Shown piece after piece: positions 34,154 through 43,770 of a stretch of DNA of 64,000 bases. Origin of the DNA: PALSA-270 sp963770915 (GTDB taxonomy: Bacteria; Acidobacteriota; Terriglobia; Terriglobales; Acidobacteriaceae); contig CAVYRG010000001.1 of assembly GCA_963770915.1 (NCBI GenBank), positions 3,844,001 through 3,908,000 of the forward strand. The letters are read 5' to 3'. The notes under the pieces were generated by a model. It worked only from the letters and a program-made list of their open reading frames with translations. It searched no databases and was not told the DNA's origin. Numbering within the stretch: position 1 is the first letter of the stretch; every line of letters begins with the position of its first letter. Position numbers and translations under genes: made by a program.

Positions 34154-35185
34154 ATGCAGCAGCCAGCCGCTTCGCCAACGCTGACCGGATTCCGCTTTAT
34201 GTTTCGCCGGCCATCTTTAGGACTGGCCGAAATTACCTGGCGTTGGAGCGTGGGGTTCGCGATCGCCTTATTGCTCACCGCTTCCTTACTGGCATACCTG
34301 AATTCGCTTCCCATAACCTTGGAAGATATGCTTCTGTTCCGCTCGCGGCAGCCGTTTTTGATCTCGCTCGCATTTCAGCACATTGTGAGCGGCAGCGCGC
34401 CCCGGCTTGTCGAGGCGGCGATTTTTTTGGGGCTTGCCATGACTGTAGCGTGGATTGCCACCGGCGCCATGGGCAGAGCCGTTACAGTCGGCGCAGTGCT
34501 GGAGGATCTTCGCGAAGCGAGCGCCTCGCAATCAGTTGCCGGACACCGCCCGCTGCGCTCGCTGGCGGGACTGAATTTTCTGCGCGTCGCCGCGGTATTG
34601 GCAGCGCTGGCCGGAGCCCTGGGAGTGTGGTTCCTTGCGTCGTTGGCGGGCGGAGACGACAAGTCCTCTGCAGGAATCGCCGCGCTCATTTTCCTGGCTG
34701 CCGCGCCACTGGTGTGGCTGGCCTGGGCGATGATGAACTGGCTGCTCTCATTTGCTTCGGTCTACGTCGTAGTCCGCGACAAAGATGCTTTCGGATCGAT
34801 TGCGTCGGCGGTGCAAATGCCTAGAGCAAGCGCTGGGAGAGTGCTGGTGGCGAGCACATGGTTTGGGCTGGCGCATGCCACGGCTTTTGTGATTGCCACT
34901 GCGATGGCTGGCGTGGTCGTGGCTCTGGCGGGATGGTTGCCGCCGGTTGTCGTCTTCGGCGGGATCCTGCTGGTGACCCTGTTCTATTTCGCGGTGGCGG
35001 ATTTCCTGTATGTGGGGCGGCTTGCGGCCTACGTGGCAATTGTGGAGGGGCCGGAGAAGCCTCCCGCAGAAGTAAAGCCCGTGTCAGCTTTCAGCCCGCC
35101 CGCGGGGACCACTCCGCCGCCAGAGAGCCGGGTGGATCCCGACGAGTTGATTTTGAGCGACGTCTCGCTGACCGGCCTGAGTTGA
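34154..35185 (+). CDS. Multi-pass membrane protein of unknown function
   Basis: The protein has about 343 residues and five to six membrane segments. One is near VGFAIALLLTASLLAY, others near VEAAIFLGLAMTVAWIA, AAVLAALAGALGVWFLASL, AALIFLAAAPLVWLAWAMM and the last near VVVFGGILLVTLFYFAVADFLYV. The tail from about 300 is Pro-rich and soluble (SPPAGTTPPPES). No enzyme or transporter motif is seen. ATG 34154 is chosen over TTG 34133, which would add seven polar residues. Confidence 0.65.
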   Translation: MQQPAASPTLTGFRFMFRRPSLGLAEITWRWSVGFAIALLLTASLLAYLNSLPITLEDMLLFRSRQPFLISLAFQHIVSGSAPRLVEAAIFLGLAMTVAWIATGAMGRAVTVGAVLEDLREASASQSVAGHRPLRSLAGLNFLRVAAVLAALAGALGVWFLASLAGGDDKSSAGIAALIFLAAAPLVWLAWAMMNWLLSFASVYVVVRDKDAFGSIASAVQMPRASAGRVLVASTWFGLAHATAFVIATAMAGVVVALAGWLPPVVVFGGILLVTLFYFAVADFLYVGRLAAYVAIVEGPEKPPAEVKPVSAFSPPAGTTPPPESRVDPDELILSDVSLTGLS

Positions 35186-35279
35186 AGACTAGCGAACCGC
35201 AGAGAAACATCGGAGGACCGCGACTGGTCACCGCTTCTCTTTCCCTTTACACTGTTCTGCCGATCTGAGAAACTCATCC

Positions 35280-36842
35280 GTGGAAACCCAATCCATCGTC
35301 GTTCTCGACTTTGGCGCGCAATATTCGCAACTCATCGCGCGCCGCATCCGCGAATTGCATGTGTTTTCGGTGGTGCTGCCCTGCACCGCGCCGCTGGAAG
35401 AAATCCGCAGCTACTCGCCGGTGGGGATTATTTTGTCTGGCGGGCCTTCTTCGGTTTATGACAAGGATGCCCCTGTAGCTGATCCGCGTGTATTCACTCT
35501 GGGCTTGCCCGTGCTTGGGATTTGCTACGGCCTGCAGTACATGGTGCACGCGCTCGGCGGGAAGGTGCGCGCGGCGACCAAGCGCGAGTATGGGCACGCC
35601 GAAATTCAGATGCAGGGTGGATCGCGATTGTTCGAGGGCCTGCCGGAGGGGCTTTCGGTTTGGATGTCGCATGGCGACGAGGCGGTGGAATTGCCGGCCG
35701 GGTTCCGCTTAACTGCCAAGTCGCCGAATGCCGTTGCGGCCATTGAGAATCCCGATCAGAGAATGTGGGCGGTGCAGTTTCATCCCGAAGTGCATCACAC
35801 CCGCCAGGGCAAAGACATTTTGCGCAATTTTGCGCTTAACATCTGCGGGGCGAAGGCTGACTGGACCGCCAAGCACTTCATTGACGCCACCATCGAGAGC
35901 GTACGGCAGACGGTGGGCGACGGGCGCGCGCTTTGCGCGCTTTCCGGCGGTGTGGATTCGGCGGTGGCGGCGACGCTGGTCGATAGAGCCCTGCGTGACG
36001 GCAATGGCACTTCGCGCCTGACCTCCGTCTTCGTTAACAATGGCGTGCTGCGCAAAAACGAATTCCACAAGGTGCAGCAAAACTTGCGCGATAAGCTTGG
36101 GCTGCATCTCATTGCCGTCGACGCCAGCGAGCGCTTTCTCAACAAGCTGGCGGGGGTGACCGATCCCGAGACGAAACGCAAAATCATCGGGGCTGAATTT
36201 ATCGCGGTGTTTGAAGAGGAAGCGAACCGGCTGGAACAAAAAGAAGGCAAGGTGGAATGGCTGGTGCAGGGGACGCTGTATCCGGACGTGATCGAATCGC
36301 GCTCGGTGCGCGGGCCTTCGCAGACCATTAAGTCGCATCATAACGTCGGCGGCCTGCCGGAGAAGATGAAGCTCAAGCTGATCGAGCCGCTGAAGGATTT
36401 GTTCAAGGACGAAGTGCGGCTCATCGGGCGGGATCTAGACATGCCGGAAGAAATCCTCCAGCGCCAGCCCTTTCCAGGGCCGGGCCTGGCGGTGCGGATT
36501 GTCGGTGAGGTCACGCCCGAGCGAGTGGCGATTCTTTGCGACTGCGACGAAATTGTCGTCGAAGAAATCAAGCGCGCCGGTCTGTACACGAAAATCTGGC
36601 AGTCGTTTGCCGTGCTGCTGCCGGTCATGTCGGTGGGCGTGATGGGTGACATTCGCACTTATGCTTACACTTGCGCGGTTCGCGCGGTGCACTCCGAAGA
36701 TGGCATGACCGCCGACTGGGTCGATCTTCCGCACGAAGTGTTGAAGACGATTTCTAATCGCATTGTGAATGAAGTGAAGGGCGTGAATCGCGTGGTCTAT
36801 GACGTGACCTCAAAGCCGCCGGGCACGATCGAGTGGGAGTGA
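35280..36842 (+). CDS. guaA: GMP synthase (glutamine-hydrolysing)
   Basis: The 520-residue protein is a class I glutamine amidotransferase followed by an ATP-pyrophosphatase and dimerisation domain. The amidotransferase shows VLGICYGLQYM (nucleophile Cys) and QFHPEVHHT (His, Glu). The P-loop is ALSGGVDSAVAATLV and the C-terminal domain includes GVMGDIRTYAYTCAVRAV and the final GTIEWE. It converts XMP to GMP in the cytoplasm. The start is GTG 35280. The length equals that of the family. Confidence 0.97.
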   Translation: METQSIVVLDFGAQYSQLIARRIRELHVFSVVLPCTAPLEEIRSYSPVGIILSGGPSSVYDKDAPVADPRVFTLGLPVLGICYGLQYMVHALGGKVRAATKREYGHAEIQMQGGSRLFEGLPEGLSVWMSHGDEAVELPAGFRLTAKSPNAVAAIENPDQRMWAVQFHPEVHHTRQGKDILRNFALNICGAKADWTAKHFIDATIESVRQTVGDGRALCALSGGVDSAVAATLVDRALRDGNGTSRLTSVFVNNGVLRKNEFHKVQQNLRDKLGLHLIAVDASERFLNKLAGVTDPETKRKIIGAEFIAVFEEEANRLEQKEGKVEWLVQGTLYPDVIESRSVRGPSQTIKSHHNVGGLPEKMKLKLIEPLKDLFKDEVRLIGRDLDMPEEILQRQPFPGPGLAVRIVGEVTPERVAILCDCDEIVVEEIKRAGLYTKIWQSFAVLLPVMSVGVMGDIRTYAYTCAVRAVHSEDGMTADWVDLPHEVLKTISNRIVNEVKGVNRVVYDVTSKPPGTIEWE

Positions 36843-36892
36843 GAAAAGCCGTCTTTGGCCGTTTGTCGTTTGTCGTTGGCTGGATCACGTGG

Positions 36893-36932
36893 GGACAGCT
36901 GCCCTCGGCTGTCCAGCCGAGCGGAGCTCGGC
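36893..36932. repeat. Twin-hairpin REP-like element between guaA and zwf
   Basis: GGACAGC (36893-36899) pairs with GCTGTCC (36908-36914), and GCCGAGC (36916-36922) pairs with GCTCGGC (36926-36932). The two adjacent hairpins lack a T-run, so a terminator is unlikely. A dispersed extragenic palindrome or an mRNA-stabilising element fits better. Confidence 0.6.
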
Positions 36933-36989
36933 AGTCGCCGGTAGTGAGTTAAGCTTAATAGGTAGGTATCACCGCGTGAGGAGTGAGGC

Positions 36990-38360
36990 ATGAGTCCAAC
37001 CGTATCCGACGCGCTGGTTTTCCTGGGAGCAACCGGCGATCTGGCGCATAAGAAGATTTTCCCGGCGCTGCAGGCCTTGGCCAAACACGGCCGACTCAAT
37101 ATTCCGGTTATTGGCGTGGCGAAAGCAGGCTGGAATCTGGACCAACTGAAAGCCCGCGCCAAAGACAGCGTCGAGCACTACGGCGGGCTCGATCCTGACG
37201 GCTTCGCCAAGCTGATGAGCGTGCTGCAGTACGTGGATGGCGATTACGCCGATCCGGCGACGTTTCAGCAATTACGCAAGTTGCTGGGAAGCGCGCAGCA
37301 TCCCATTCACTACATGGCGATTCCGCCGACTTTGTTCGGCCCGGTGGTGGAGCAGCTCAAAGCTGCGGGTTGCATCGAGGGCGCGCGCGTGATCGTGGAA
37401 AAGCCCTTTGGGCGGGACCTGGAATCGGCGAAGCAACTGAATCAGATCCTGCATAGTGAGTTTGACGAATCCAATATTTTCCGCATCGATCACTATTTGG
37501 GAAAGAATGCGGTGCAGAATGTGGTTTTTTTTCGCTTCGCGAATTCGTTTCTGGAGCCGATTTGGAATCGCCGTTACGTCGAAAGCGTGCAGATCACCAT
37601 GGCGGAGACTTTTGGCGTGCAGGGTCGTGGCGCATTCTATGAGCAGGCGGGGGCGATACGCGATGTGGTGGAGAATCATCTGCTGCAGGTGCTGACGAAT
37701 CTGGCGATGGAGCCTCCGCCCAATTCTGAGATCGAGCGTGTGCGCGACGAAAAGGTGAAGGTGCTACGGAGTATCCGCACGCTTCGCCCGGAAGATGTCG
37801 TGCGCGGCCAGTTCGACGGCTATCGCAAAGAGCCGGGGGTCGCGCCCCACTCGATAGTGGAGACCTACGTGGCGTTGCGACTGTTCGTTGATTCCTGGCG
37901 ATGGCAAAACGTTCCGTTCTTCATTCGCGCGGGGAAGTCGCTGCCGGTTACGGTGACGGAGGTGATCGCCAGGCTGCGGCAGTCGCCGGCGCTGTTTGGT
38001 TCCGCCCCGCCGCCGAACAATTATTATCGTTTTCGTGTTACGCCAAACCTGGAGATCGCGTGCGCGGCGCTGGTGAAGGAGTCCGGCAACGAGCTGCGCG
38101 GCAAGATGACCGAGCTAATGGTGATGGAGACTTCCGACCCGGCGGAGATGCAGGCTTACGAAGAATTGCTGGGCGATGCCATGCAGGGCAACCAGCTTTA
38201 TTTTTCGCGAGAAGACTATGTCGAAGAAGCGTGGCGGATTGTCGATCCGGTGCTCGGCGATGCCACGCCAGTGTTGCCCTATCAGCCGGGAAGCTGGGGG
38301 CCGAAAGAAGCGGATGCGCTAACCGCGTCGGACGGCGGCTGGTTTGAGGCGAAGGCTTGA
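36990..38360 (+). CDS. zwf: Glucose-6-phosphate 1-dehydrogenase
   Basis: The 456-residue protein has the coenzyme motif LVFLGATGDLAHKKIFPAL (with GATGDLA), EKPFGRDLESAKQLN and the active-site RIDHYLGKNAVQNVVFFRFAN, where His and Lys are catalytic. The C-terminal domain includes FFIRAGKSLPVTVTEV. It oxidises glucose-6-phosphate at the entry of the pentose phosphate pathway. It is some 30-50 residues shorter than E. coli Zwf. GAGGAGTGAGG lies just upstream of ATG 36990. No pgl or gnd gene is adjacent. Confidence 0.96.
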   Translation: MSPTVSDALVFLGATGDLAHKKIFPALQALAKHGRLNIPVIGVAKAGWNLDQLKARAKDSVEHYGGLDPDGFAKLMSVLQYVDGDYADPATFQQLRKLLGSAQHPIHYMAIPPTLFGPVVEQLKAAGCIEGARVIVEKPFGRDLESAKQLNQILHSEFDESNIFRIDHYLGKNAVQNVVFFRFANSFLEPIWNRRYVESVQITMAETFGVQGRGAFYEQAGAIRDVVENHLLQVLTNLAMEPPPNSEIERVRDEKVKVLRSIRTLRPEDVVRGQFDGYRKEPGVAPHSIVETYVALRLFVDSWRWQNVPFFIRAGKSLPVTVTEVIARLRQSPALFGSAPPPNNYYRFRVTPNLEIACAALVKESGNELRGKMTELMVMETSDPAEMQAYEELLGDAMQGNQLYFSREDYVEEAWRIVDPVLGDATPVLPYQPGSWGPKEADALTASDGGWFEAKA

Positions 38361-38395
38361 GGGCGGCCTCGCGGCTTTTCAGCCGACGGACCTAG

Positions 38396-39184
38396 CTATG
38401 CCTTTTCCGAGATCCAGCGCGAGATCGACGTGACCATTTTGCGCGGGGCGAAACGTCCTGACTGCGCCGTCAGCCAGTTGAGGGTTCCGGGAATCACCAG
38501 CGTCTTGCCTTTCATCAGCCCGCGATAGCCAGTGTGCGCTACCGCCTTGGCGCTCATGGGACGGAATTGTTTGAACAGACGGGAACTCGCGTTGCCGGCG
38601 CGATTGGCGAATTCCGTTTCAGTCGCGCCTGGGCACAGGCATGTTACGGTAACTCCACTGCCATTGAGTTCGTTGGCCAACGCTTCCGAAAAAAGGATGA
38701 CGTAAGACTTGGTCGCGTAATAGACGGCCATCAACGGGCCGGCCTGAAATCCAGCGGTGGACGCGACGTTCATGATCCGCCCGGAACGCCGCTCCAGCAT
38801 CGGAGCAAGAAATAATTTCGTCAGCGCGGTGAGTGTGGCTACGTTCAATTGAATTTGCCCGAGTTCTTCTTCCAGCGGAATTTGCGCGAACTCGCCGTAT
38901 GCTCCGTAGCCGGCGTTGTTCACCAGAACACCGACAGCGATTCCCTCCCGCTGCAGATCGTCGAAAAGAGATTGGGGCGCGCTCGCGGCAGAAAGATCGA
39001 GCGCCAATGGCTTGGCCTGAATGCCGAATTGGCGTTGCAGTTCGCCGGCAAATTGCGTCAGCTTGGGCGCGCTGCGAGCCACCAAGACCAGATTGTACTT
39101 TTCCCGGGCGAAGAGCTTGGCCAGTTCGTAGCCAATTCCGCCGGAAGCGCCGGTGATCAGAGCTGTGTCGTTGCGATTGCTCAT
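38396..39184 (-). CDS. Classical short-chain dehydrogenase/reductase
   Basis: The 262-residue Rossmann protein has ALITGASGGIGYELAKLFA (TGxxxGxG), LVNNAGYGAYGEF (NNAG) and catalytic Ser-Tyr-Lys in NVASTAGFQAGPLMAVYYATKSY. The LVLVARSAPKL segment favours NADP(H). The substrate is unknown. It is convergent with zwf and followed in the minus direction by no linked gene. Confidence 0.87.
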   Translation of the reverse strand: MSNRNDTALITGASGGIGYELAKLFAREKYNLVLVARSAPKLTQFAGELQRQFGIQAKPLALDLSAASAPQSLFDDLQREGIAVGVLVNNAGYGAYGEFAQIPLEEELGQIQLNVATLTALTKLFLAPMLERRSGRIMNVASTAGFQAGPLMAVYYATKSYVILFSEALANELNGSGVTVTCLCPGATETEFANRAGNASSRLFKQFRPMSAKAVAHTGYRGLMKGKTLVIPGTLNWLTAQSGRFAPRKMVTSISRWISEKA

Positions 39185-39209
39185 GACGAATGTCTACGGC
39201 TGTCCATGG

Positions 39210-41081
39210 CTAGTGTTCTTTGTAGCTGCGCGGTGCCAAAATCTCGCTCAGGTAGTCATGGGTTCCGGGAATGCGCTCCAGGTGCGGATAGCGTACGCCC
39301 CCGGCATATTGAAGTTCGTAAGATTTGACGGAATCAAAGTTGCGAACCACCATCACGATCTTGCCGTTGTGAGGATGCGCGATCGAATCATTGAGCGCAT
39401 CGGCGGAATAAGCCCGGCCATCGACCGAGAGAATCGTCATTTGCGGGCCCAGACCGGCGTTGTAGGCGGGCGTTCCCGGAATCACATCGTAGATCATGCC
39501 GTCCTTTCTCACGTTGATCCCAATTGAATACGACCCAAAATAATCGACGGGCAGGAGCACGGAAAAGAAAGGCTCATGGTTGGGCTTGTCGTTGTACACC
39601 AGGCGCCAACCGGCAGCCTCAAGGCCTTCGGTCGGCGGCTTGCTGTTCGCTTGGTAGATGTTTTTCTCGAAGAACGTGTGCCAGTCGTAGGGGCATATGG
39701 TCGCCAGGGCCTTTTCGACGTCCTCGCGGGTGTAAGGCACGACGATGGGCTCGGTATCGCGCTGGCCGAGAAAGCTGCGCAGGAAATCGTCGAGCGAAAG
39801 CCGGTCCTGGGATTGTTCGCGAATGATGGTATCGGCGCGCATCCAGATGAGGGCGCCCTCGTCGTAGTAATCCTGGTCGCGGCGCAGCGCCCCCCATCCA
39901 CCCTTGACCGAACGCAGCACCCAGTTTTCGGTCGCCGTGTCTACCAGAGCGGAGAAATCGCGGCCGGTTTCCTGCGCGAAGTCCGCCGTGGTCCGCGCGA
40001 GATAATCGCGCATGTAGGCGTCATCATTAAAGCCCGAGCGGGTGGCGAGCAGCATCCCGATGTACTCGTTCAGGCCCTCATAGACCCAAAGCAAGGTGGT
40101 CCGCTCCGGGCCCTGATAGTTGGGCTTCGAGTACAGCTCCGCCGGACGCCGGTACTTGCCGTCCCAGGAGTGGGATTGCTCATGCGCGAAAAGCACCCAG
40201 CCGTATCTTTCCAGCAGGTCTTTCTTGGAGAGCGCCGCGTCCCCCACAGCGTTATACGGCGAATCTTCATGCTCCAGTCCATCAAAGGGTACGGCGTCAC
40301 TCTGCGAGACAAGAATGTGCAGAGTTTGCCAATGGCGGAACCCGAACATGGCACGATCCTGGTCGATCAGCTTGGCGAACAGATCGAACGCGTGCGCGTC
40401 GTCGGCTTTGTCGACCGCGGCCTGGCTATCCCCGGTGATGTCAAGCTGCGAGGGCCACACCGACGCCAGCGGCGCCGTCCGAAAGAACTCGCCTGCAAGG
40501 ACCGGGGAATCAATCAGGCGTTCGAGCGAAACCGGGGCAAAGCTAACGCGGTCGCCCGACTGGCTGGTAACGCTTAGCGAACTGCCTTGTTTCCAGCCTG
40601 CGGGAAGAAGCACCGCGGGTTCGATCATCAAATCGCGCTTATCAATATTGAGCGGGTACAGCACCGTGGTATTCCACGCTAGCAGGAGTTGATGATCCGA
40701 GACGGTGTTTTCCAGCAACGTGTCGAAGTCGACGGCGATTTTGTCGGTTTGGGGCGGAACTTCGACGCGAATCGTGAAGATGTCGTCGGGATCGCGGGTC
40801 CAGGGGAGGGTCGCGCTTCCGGCATGGATGCGTATCGCGGCTAGCTGCTGAATGGGCCCGGTCGGTCCATGCTCCCCGGGAATCCAACGGGGATAGGCGA
40901 GCGCGAGCGGGCCGGGATGCACGCGAATTTCCTCGTGCACAAAAGCGATTCTGCGCGCGGCCTGGGTTTCGTCGACTTCCAGCGTCATCGCCGGCGTGGA
41001 TGCGGCCTGGGCGGCCGCAACGACGGGAGCCAGCGCGAGCAGCGCCAGCGCGAGACACTTCCGAAAGAGCGGCCTGGGCAT
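39210..41081 (-). CDS. Secreted M61-family metallopeptidase with PDZ domain
   Basis: The protein has about 623 residues, a signal peptide (FRKCLALALLALAPVVAAAQA), an N-terminal beta domain and the zinc site FAHEQSHSWDGKYRRP (HExxH). The downstream glutamate is in VYEGLNEYIGMLLATRSG. The C-terminal PDZ domain covers about 500-600 (YDVIPGTPAYNAGLGPQMTI). M61 enzymes are glycyl aminopeptidases; bacterial ones are periplasmic or exported. GGAGG lies six bases before ATG 41081, which fixes the start. Confidence 0.9.
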   Translation of the reverse strand: MPRPLFRKCLALALLALAPVVAAAQAASTPAMTLEVDETQAARRIAFVHEEIRVHPGPLALAYPRWIPGEHGPTGPIQQLAAIRIHAGSATLPWTRDPDDIFTIRVEVPPQTDKIAVDFDTLLENTVSDHQLLLAWNTTVLYPLNIDKRDLMIEPAVLLPAGWKQGSSLSVTSQSGDRVSFAPVSLERLIDSPVLAGEFFRTAPLASVWPSQLDITGDSQAAVDKADDAHAFDLFAKLIDQDRAMFGFRHWQTLHILVSQSDAVPFDGLEHEDSPYNAVGDAALSKKDLLERYGWVLFAHEQSHSWDGKYRRPAELYSKPNYQGPERTTLLWVYEGLNEYIGMLLATRSGFNDDAYMRDYLARTTADFAQETGRDFSALVDTATENWVLRSVKGGWGALRRDQDYYDEGALIWMRADTIIREQSQDRLSLDDFLRSFLGQRDTEPIVVPYTREDVEKALATICPYDWHTFFEKNIYQANSKPPTEGLEAAGWRLVYNDKPNHEPFFSVLLPVDYFGSYSIGINVRKDGMIYDVIPGTPAYNAGLGPQMTILSVDGRAYSADALNDSIAHPHNGKIVMVVRNFDSVKSYELQYAGGVRYPHLERIPGTHDYLSEILAPRSYKEH

Positions 41082-41214
41082 ACGAGTCCTCCGGCAAGGC
41101 AAACTGTGTCGACGCCATTGCATTGCGTCGGTGAAAGAAGGATCTTGGGCAGCTCGCCTGCCGGGGGCGTGAGCCCGCCGCCCACGCCGCCAAATTTCTG
41201 GATTGATCCGCCGC

Positions 41215-42222
41215 CTAGGCGCCCACCAGCGCCGGCTCGACCTCGTAGATCGAGTGCCAGGAAGTTGCGGCCTTCAGCTTGTCGTTCACATTGTGGATGT
41301 TCTTGACGCCTTCGGTTTCCAGCCATTTGCGGAAAGCGGCCGCACCCTGTTTCGCGTAGATCGGGATGCCGTCTTTCCAGGTGGCCCGCCCGCACAGCAC
41401 GCCATTGAACTTCACACCGGTTTCGGCGGCAAGCTCGAGCGTTTCCGAAAACTCCGCGTTGCTCACGCCGGCAGAGAGATAAATGAACGGTTTGGTGGCC
41501 ACGGCCGCAGCCTTGTGGAACAGGTCAATCGCTTCCTTCTTGCTGTAGGCCACTTGCCCGGCGAAGGACTTCGTGCCCTCGACGAACTTCATGTTGACGG
41601 GCACTTCGACTTTCAGCACATCAACTCCGTATTTGTCCTTGGTGAACTCTCGCATGCTCTCGGTGACGATGTGCGGCTTTTTCTTGGCGTACTCGAAGCC
41701 CTTCTCGTCGGCGCCCTCTTCGTAGCCGACGAATTCCAGGAAAAACGGAATGTCGTTGGCGCGGCATTCGTCTCCCAGCCGCTCGACCCAGGCATGCTTC
41801 TTATCGTTGATGTCTTTGGGATCGTAGGGTGTGTAGTAGAGCAGAATCTTCACGCAATCGGCGCCGGCAGCTTTCAGCCGTTGCGCGGACCAATGGTCGA
41901 GCAGATCGCCGAGCCTTCCGGGGCCGGTCTTGTCGTAGCCGGTTTTCTCGTAGGCAAGCAGCAGGCCGGCATTCTTGGCTCGCCGCTTCGCCGCAGGCAG
42001 GCCCCACTCGGGATCGAGCAGAATGGCGCTGGCGTGAGGCGTCAGCACTTCCGTCACCAGCGCCTTGAATTCCTCCATCATGGCGTCGTTGACTTCGCCG
42101 CCCTTTTCTTTGGCCAGTGACTTCTGCAGCGAGCCGCGCTGATCCATCGCGGCCGCAGCAATCACGCCGCGTTCGTTCGAAACCTTCTTCAGACCGGCCA
42201 GCTTGCCAGGGGTAAGCTTCAT
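41215..42222 (-). CDS. Class I aldolase, tagatose/fructose-1,6-bisphosphate type (LacD-like)
   Basis: The 335-residue protein begins MKLTPGKLAGLKKVSNERGVIAAAAMDQRGSL, as in the LacD family. It has LLDPEWGLPAA, VKILLYYTPYDP, VLKVEVPVNMKFVEG (with the Schiff-base Lys candidate) and FIYLSAGVSNAEFSETLELA. It would cleave tagatose- or fructose-1,6-bisphosphate into triose phosphates. AGGA stands upstream of ATG 42222. No lac genes are near, so fructose bisphosphate as physiological substrate is plausible but inferred. Confidence 0.85.
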   Translation of the reverse strand: MKLTPGKLAGLKKVSNERGVIAAAAMDQRGSLQKSLAKEKGGEVNDAMMEEFKALVTEVLTPHASAILLDPEWGLPAAKRRAKNAGLLLAYEKTGYDKTGPGRLGDLLDHWSAQRLKAAGADCVKILLYYTPYDPKDINDKKHAWVERLGDECRANDIPFFLEFVGYEEGADEKGFEYAKKKPHIVTESMREFTKDKYGVDVLKVEVPVNMKFVEGTKSFAGQVAYSKKEAIDLFHKAAAVATKPFIYLSAGVSNAEFSETLELAAETGVKFNGVLCGRATWKDGIPIYAKQGAAAFRKWLETEGVKNIHNVNDKLKAATSWHSIYEVEPALVGA

Positions 42223-42370
42223 AGATTCCTCCGTAAGATGAGTGCGCTCTAAATCTCGATTGTCGGCTAACGGGTAGCCGATCATTGTAATACGTTTGCA
42301 CGGGTTCGGGCGGATCGACTGCGGGCGAAAACACTTGCCCGCGTGACCCGGATCACAGGGCCTTTCCCAA

Positions 42371-43108
42371 CTACTGCCGCAGCGTCAACTGCCCCAGCAC
42401 CGCTTGCTGTTTGGCAATCAACGACTGCACGCCTTCTTTCGCCAAGGCGATCATCTTGCCCATTTGCTGTTCGTCAAACACGGAGTGTTCGGCGGTAGCC
42501 TGCACCTCGACGAACTTGTGTCCAGCGGTCATCACGAAATTCATGTCCACGTCGGCGCGGGAGTCTTCTTCGTAGCACAGGTCCAGCAGGATTTCCCCGT
42601 CCACGATGCCTACGCTGATGGCGGCCACGAAGTCGCGCAAGGGGACCGAGGTCAGGGTTCCCGCATCCACTAATTTCTGCAGCGCCAGCCCGAGCGCGAC
42701 GAATGCGCCGGTGATCGAGGCCGTTCGCGTGCCGCCGTCGGCCTGAATGACATCGCAGTCGATCCAGACGGTGCGCTCGCCCAGCCGAGCCATATCAGTG
42801 ACGGCCCGCAACGAGCGGCCAATCAGGCGCTGAATCTCATGCGTGCGCCCGCTGGGGCGTCCCTTGTTCACTTCGCGCGGCGTCCGCGTCAGGGTGGAGC
42901 GGGGCAGCATGCTGTATTCGCAAGTGATCCAGCCCTTGCCGCTGTTGCGCAGAAACGAAGGAACAGACTCTTCCAGCGAAGCCGTGCAAATCACCCGCGT
43001 ATTGCCGATCTCGATAAGCACCGAGCCTTCTGCGGTCTTGATGTAGTCGGGGAGAATCTGGACCGGCCGCATCTGGCCGGGGCTGCGATTGTCCGATCGA
43101 TAGTGCAT
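42371..43108 (-). CDS. rph: Ribonuclease PH
   Basis: The 245-residue protein has RSDNRSPGQMRPVQILPDYIKTAEGSVLIEIGNT, NKGRPSGRTHEIQRLIGRSLRAV and ITGAFVALGLALQKLV. All are standard for RNase PH, which trims the 3' ends of tRNA precursors with phosphate. Length and motifs are complete. It is 68 bases downstream of the GerMN gene on the same strand. The dITP pyrophosphatase that often follows is not present. Confidence 0.97.
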   Translation of the reverse strand: MHYRSDNRSPGQMRPVQILPDYIKTAEGSVLIEIGNTRVICTASLEESVPSFLRNSGKGWITCEYSMLPRSTLTRTPREVNKGRPSGRTHEIQRLIGRSLRAVTDMARLGERTVWIDCDVIQADGGTRTASITGAFVALGLALQKLVDAGTLTSVPLRDFVAAISVGIVDGEILLDLCYEEDSRADVDMNFVMTAGHKFVEVQATAEHSVFDEQQMGKMIALAKEGVQSLIAKQQAVLGQLTLRQ

Positions 43109-43176
43109 CGGTGAATTCTAGCAGTGTTGAGATGCTCGACCTGGCGGGACTCGGGCGAGACGCGCGTCCAATGGGA

Positions 43177-43770
43177 TTACTGCGAAGCCTGCAGCGTGCT
43201 CACCATCTGCGTCACGTTGCCAACGTCATACACATCCGCCAGATCGGCGTGACCAGCGAGCGTATCACGCTCCTGGCCGTCGACCAGGAATTTCACCCGC
43301 GTAATGCCAAGATTGTTGGCGCCCAAAGTCTCAATCATCGAACCGACCGTCAGTTCCTCGACCAGCACGCCGGAGCGATGCGAGTTGGCCAACTCAGCGT
43401 TCAGGTCGACGACCGCCAAGCCCGGATCGACGAGATACACGTCGCGGACTTCCGACCCGGCGGGCAGGAGATGGGGAGAAGATTTCTCCAGGTAGCGATC
43501 TAGCAGCGCGCGCAGTAATTCCTCGGCGCGCTGCTGGCGGTCTTGAGGCAGGGGAATAGTCGCCGTCTCGGGTAACAGAACGCCAGCGTTGTCGTAGGCG
43601 ACATAGAGCGTGACCTGCTCAGTCGGCCCCGAGACCGGAGGGGCTATCGGGGCGGTACTGACCGCAGGTTGACTGAGAGCGTGGCTGCGCATCTGCCAGG
43701 CGTAGACGCCCGCGCCCAGCAGAATCGTCAGCATGGCCGCAACGGCGATCGTGAGTTGGCGAGGAGTCAT
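43177..43770 (-). CDS. GerMN-domain membrane-anchored protein
   Basis: The 197-residue protein has one N-terminal membrane helix (about 6-25) and a GerMN domain. That domain is seen in QVTLYVAYDNAGVLLPETATIPLP, AEELLRALLDRYLE and VYLVDPGLAVVDLNAELANSHRSGVLVEELTVGSMIETL. GerMN modules are found in spore germination and in peptidoglycan-associated proteins. Its start overlaps the amidase stop by four bases, linking it to cell-wall hydrolysis. Confidence 0.87.
   Translation of the reverse strand: MTPRQLTIAVAAMLTILLGAGVYAWQMRSHALSQPAVSTAPIAPPVSGPTEQVTLYVAYDNAGVLLPETATIPLPQDRQQRAEELLRALLDRYLEKSSPHLLPAGSEVRDVYLVDPGLAVVDLNAELANSHRSGVLVEELTVGSMIETLGANNLGITRVKFLVDGQERDTLAGHADLADVYDVGNVTQMVSTLQASQ

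Noticed and set aside
39576..40577. 333-codon plus-strand frame across the M61 peptidase gene
   Set aside because: Shadow of the minus-strand peptidase, which has HExxH and a signal peptide.
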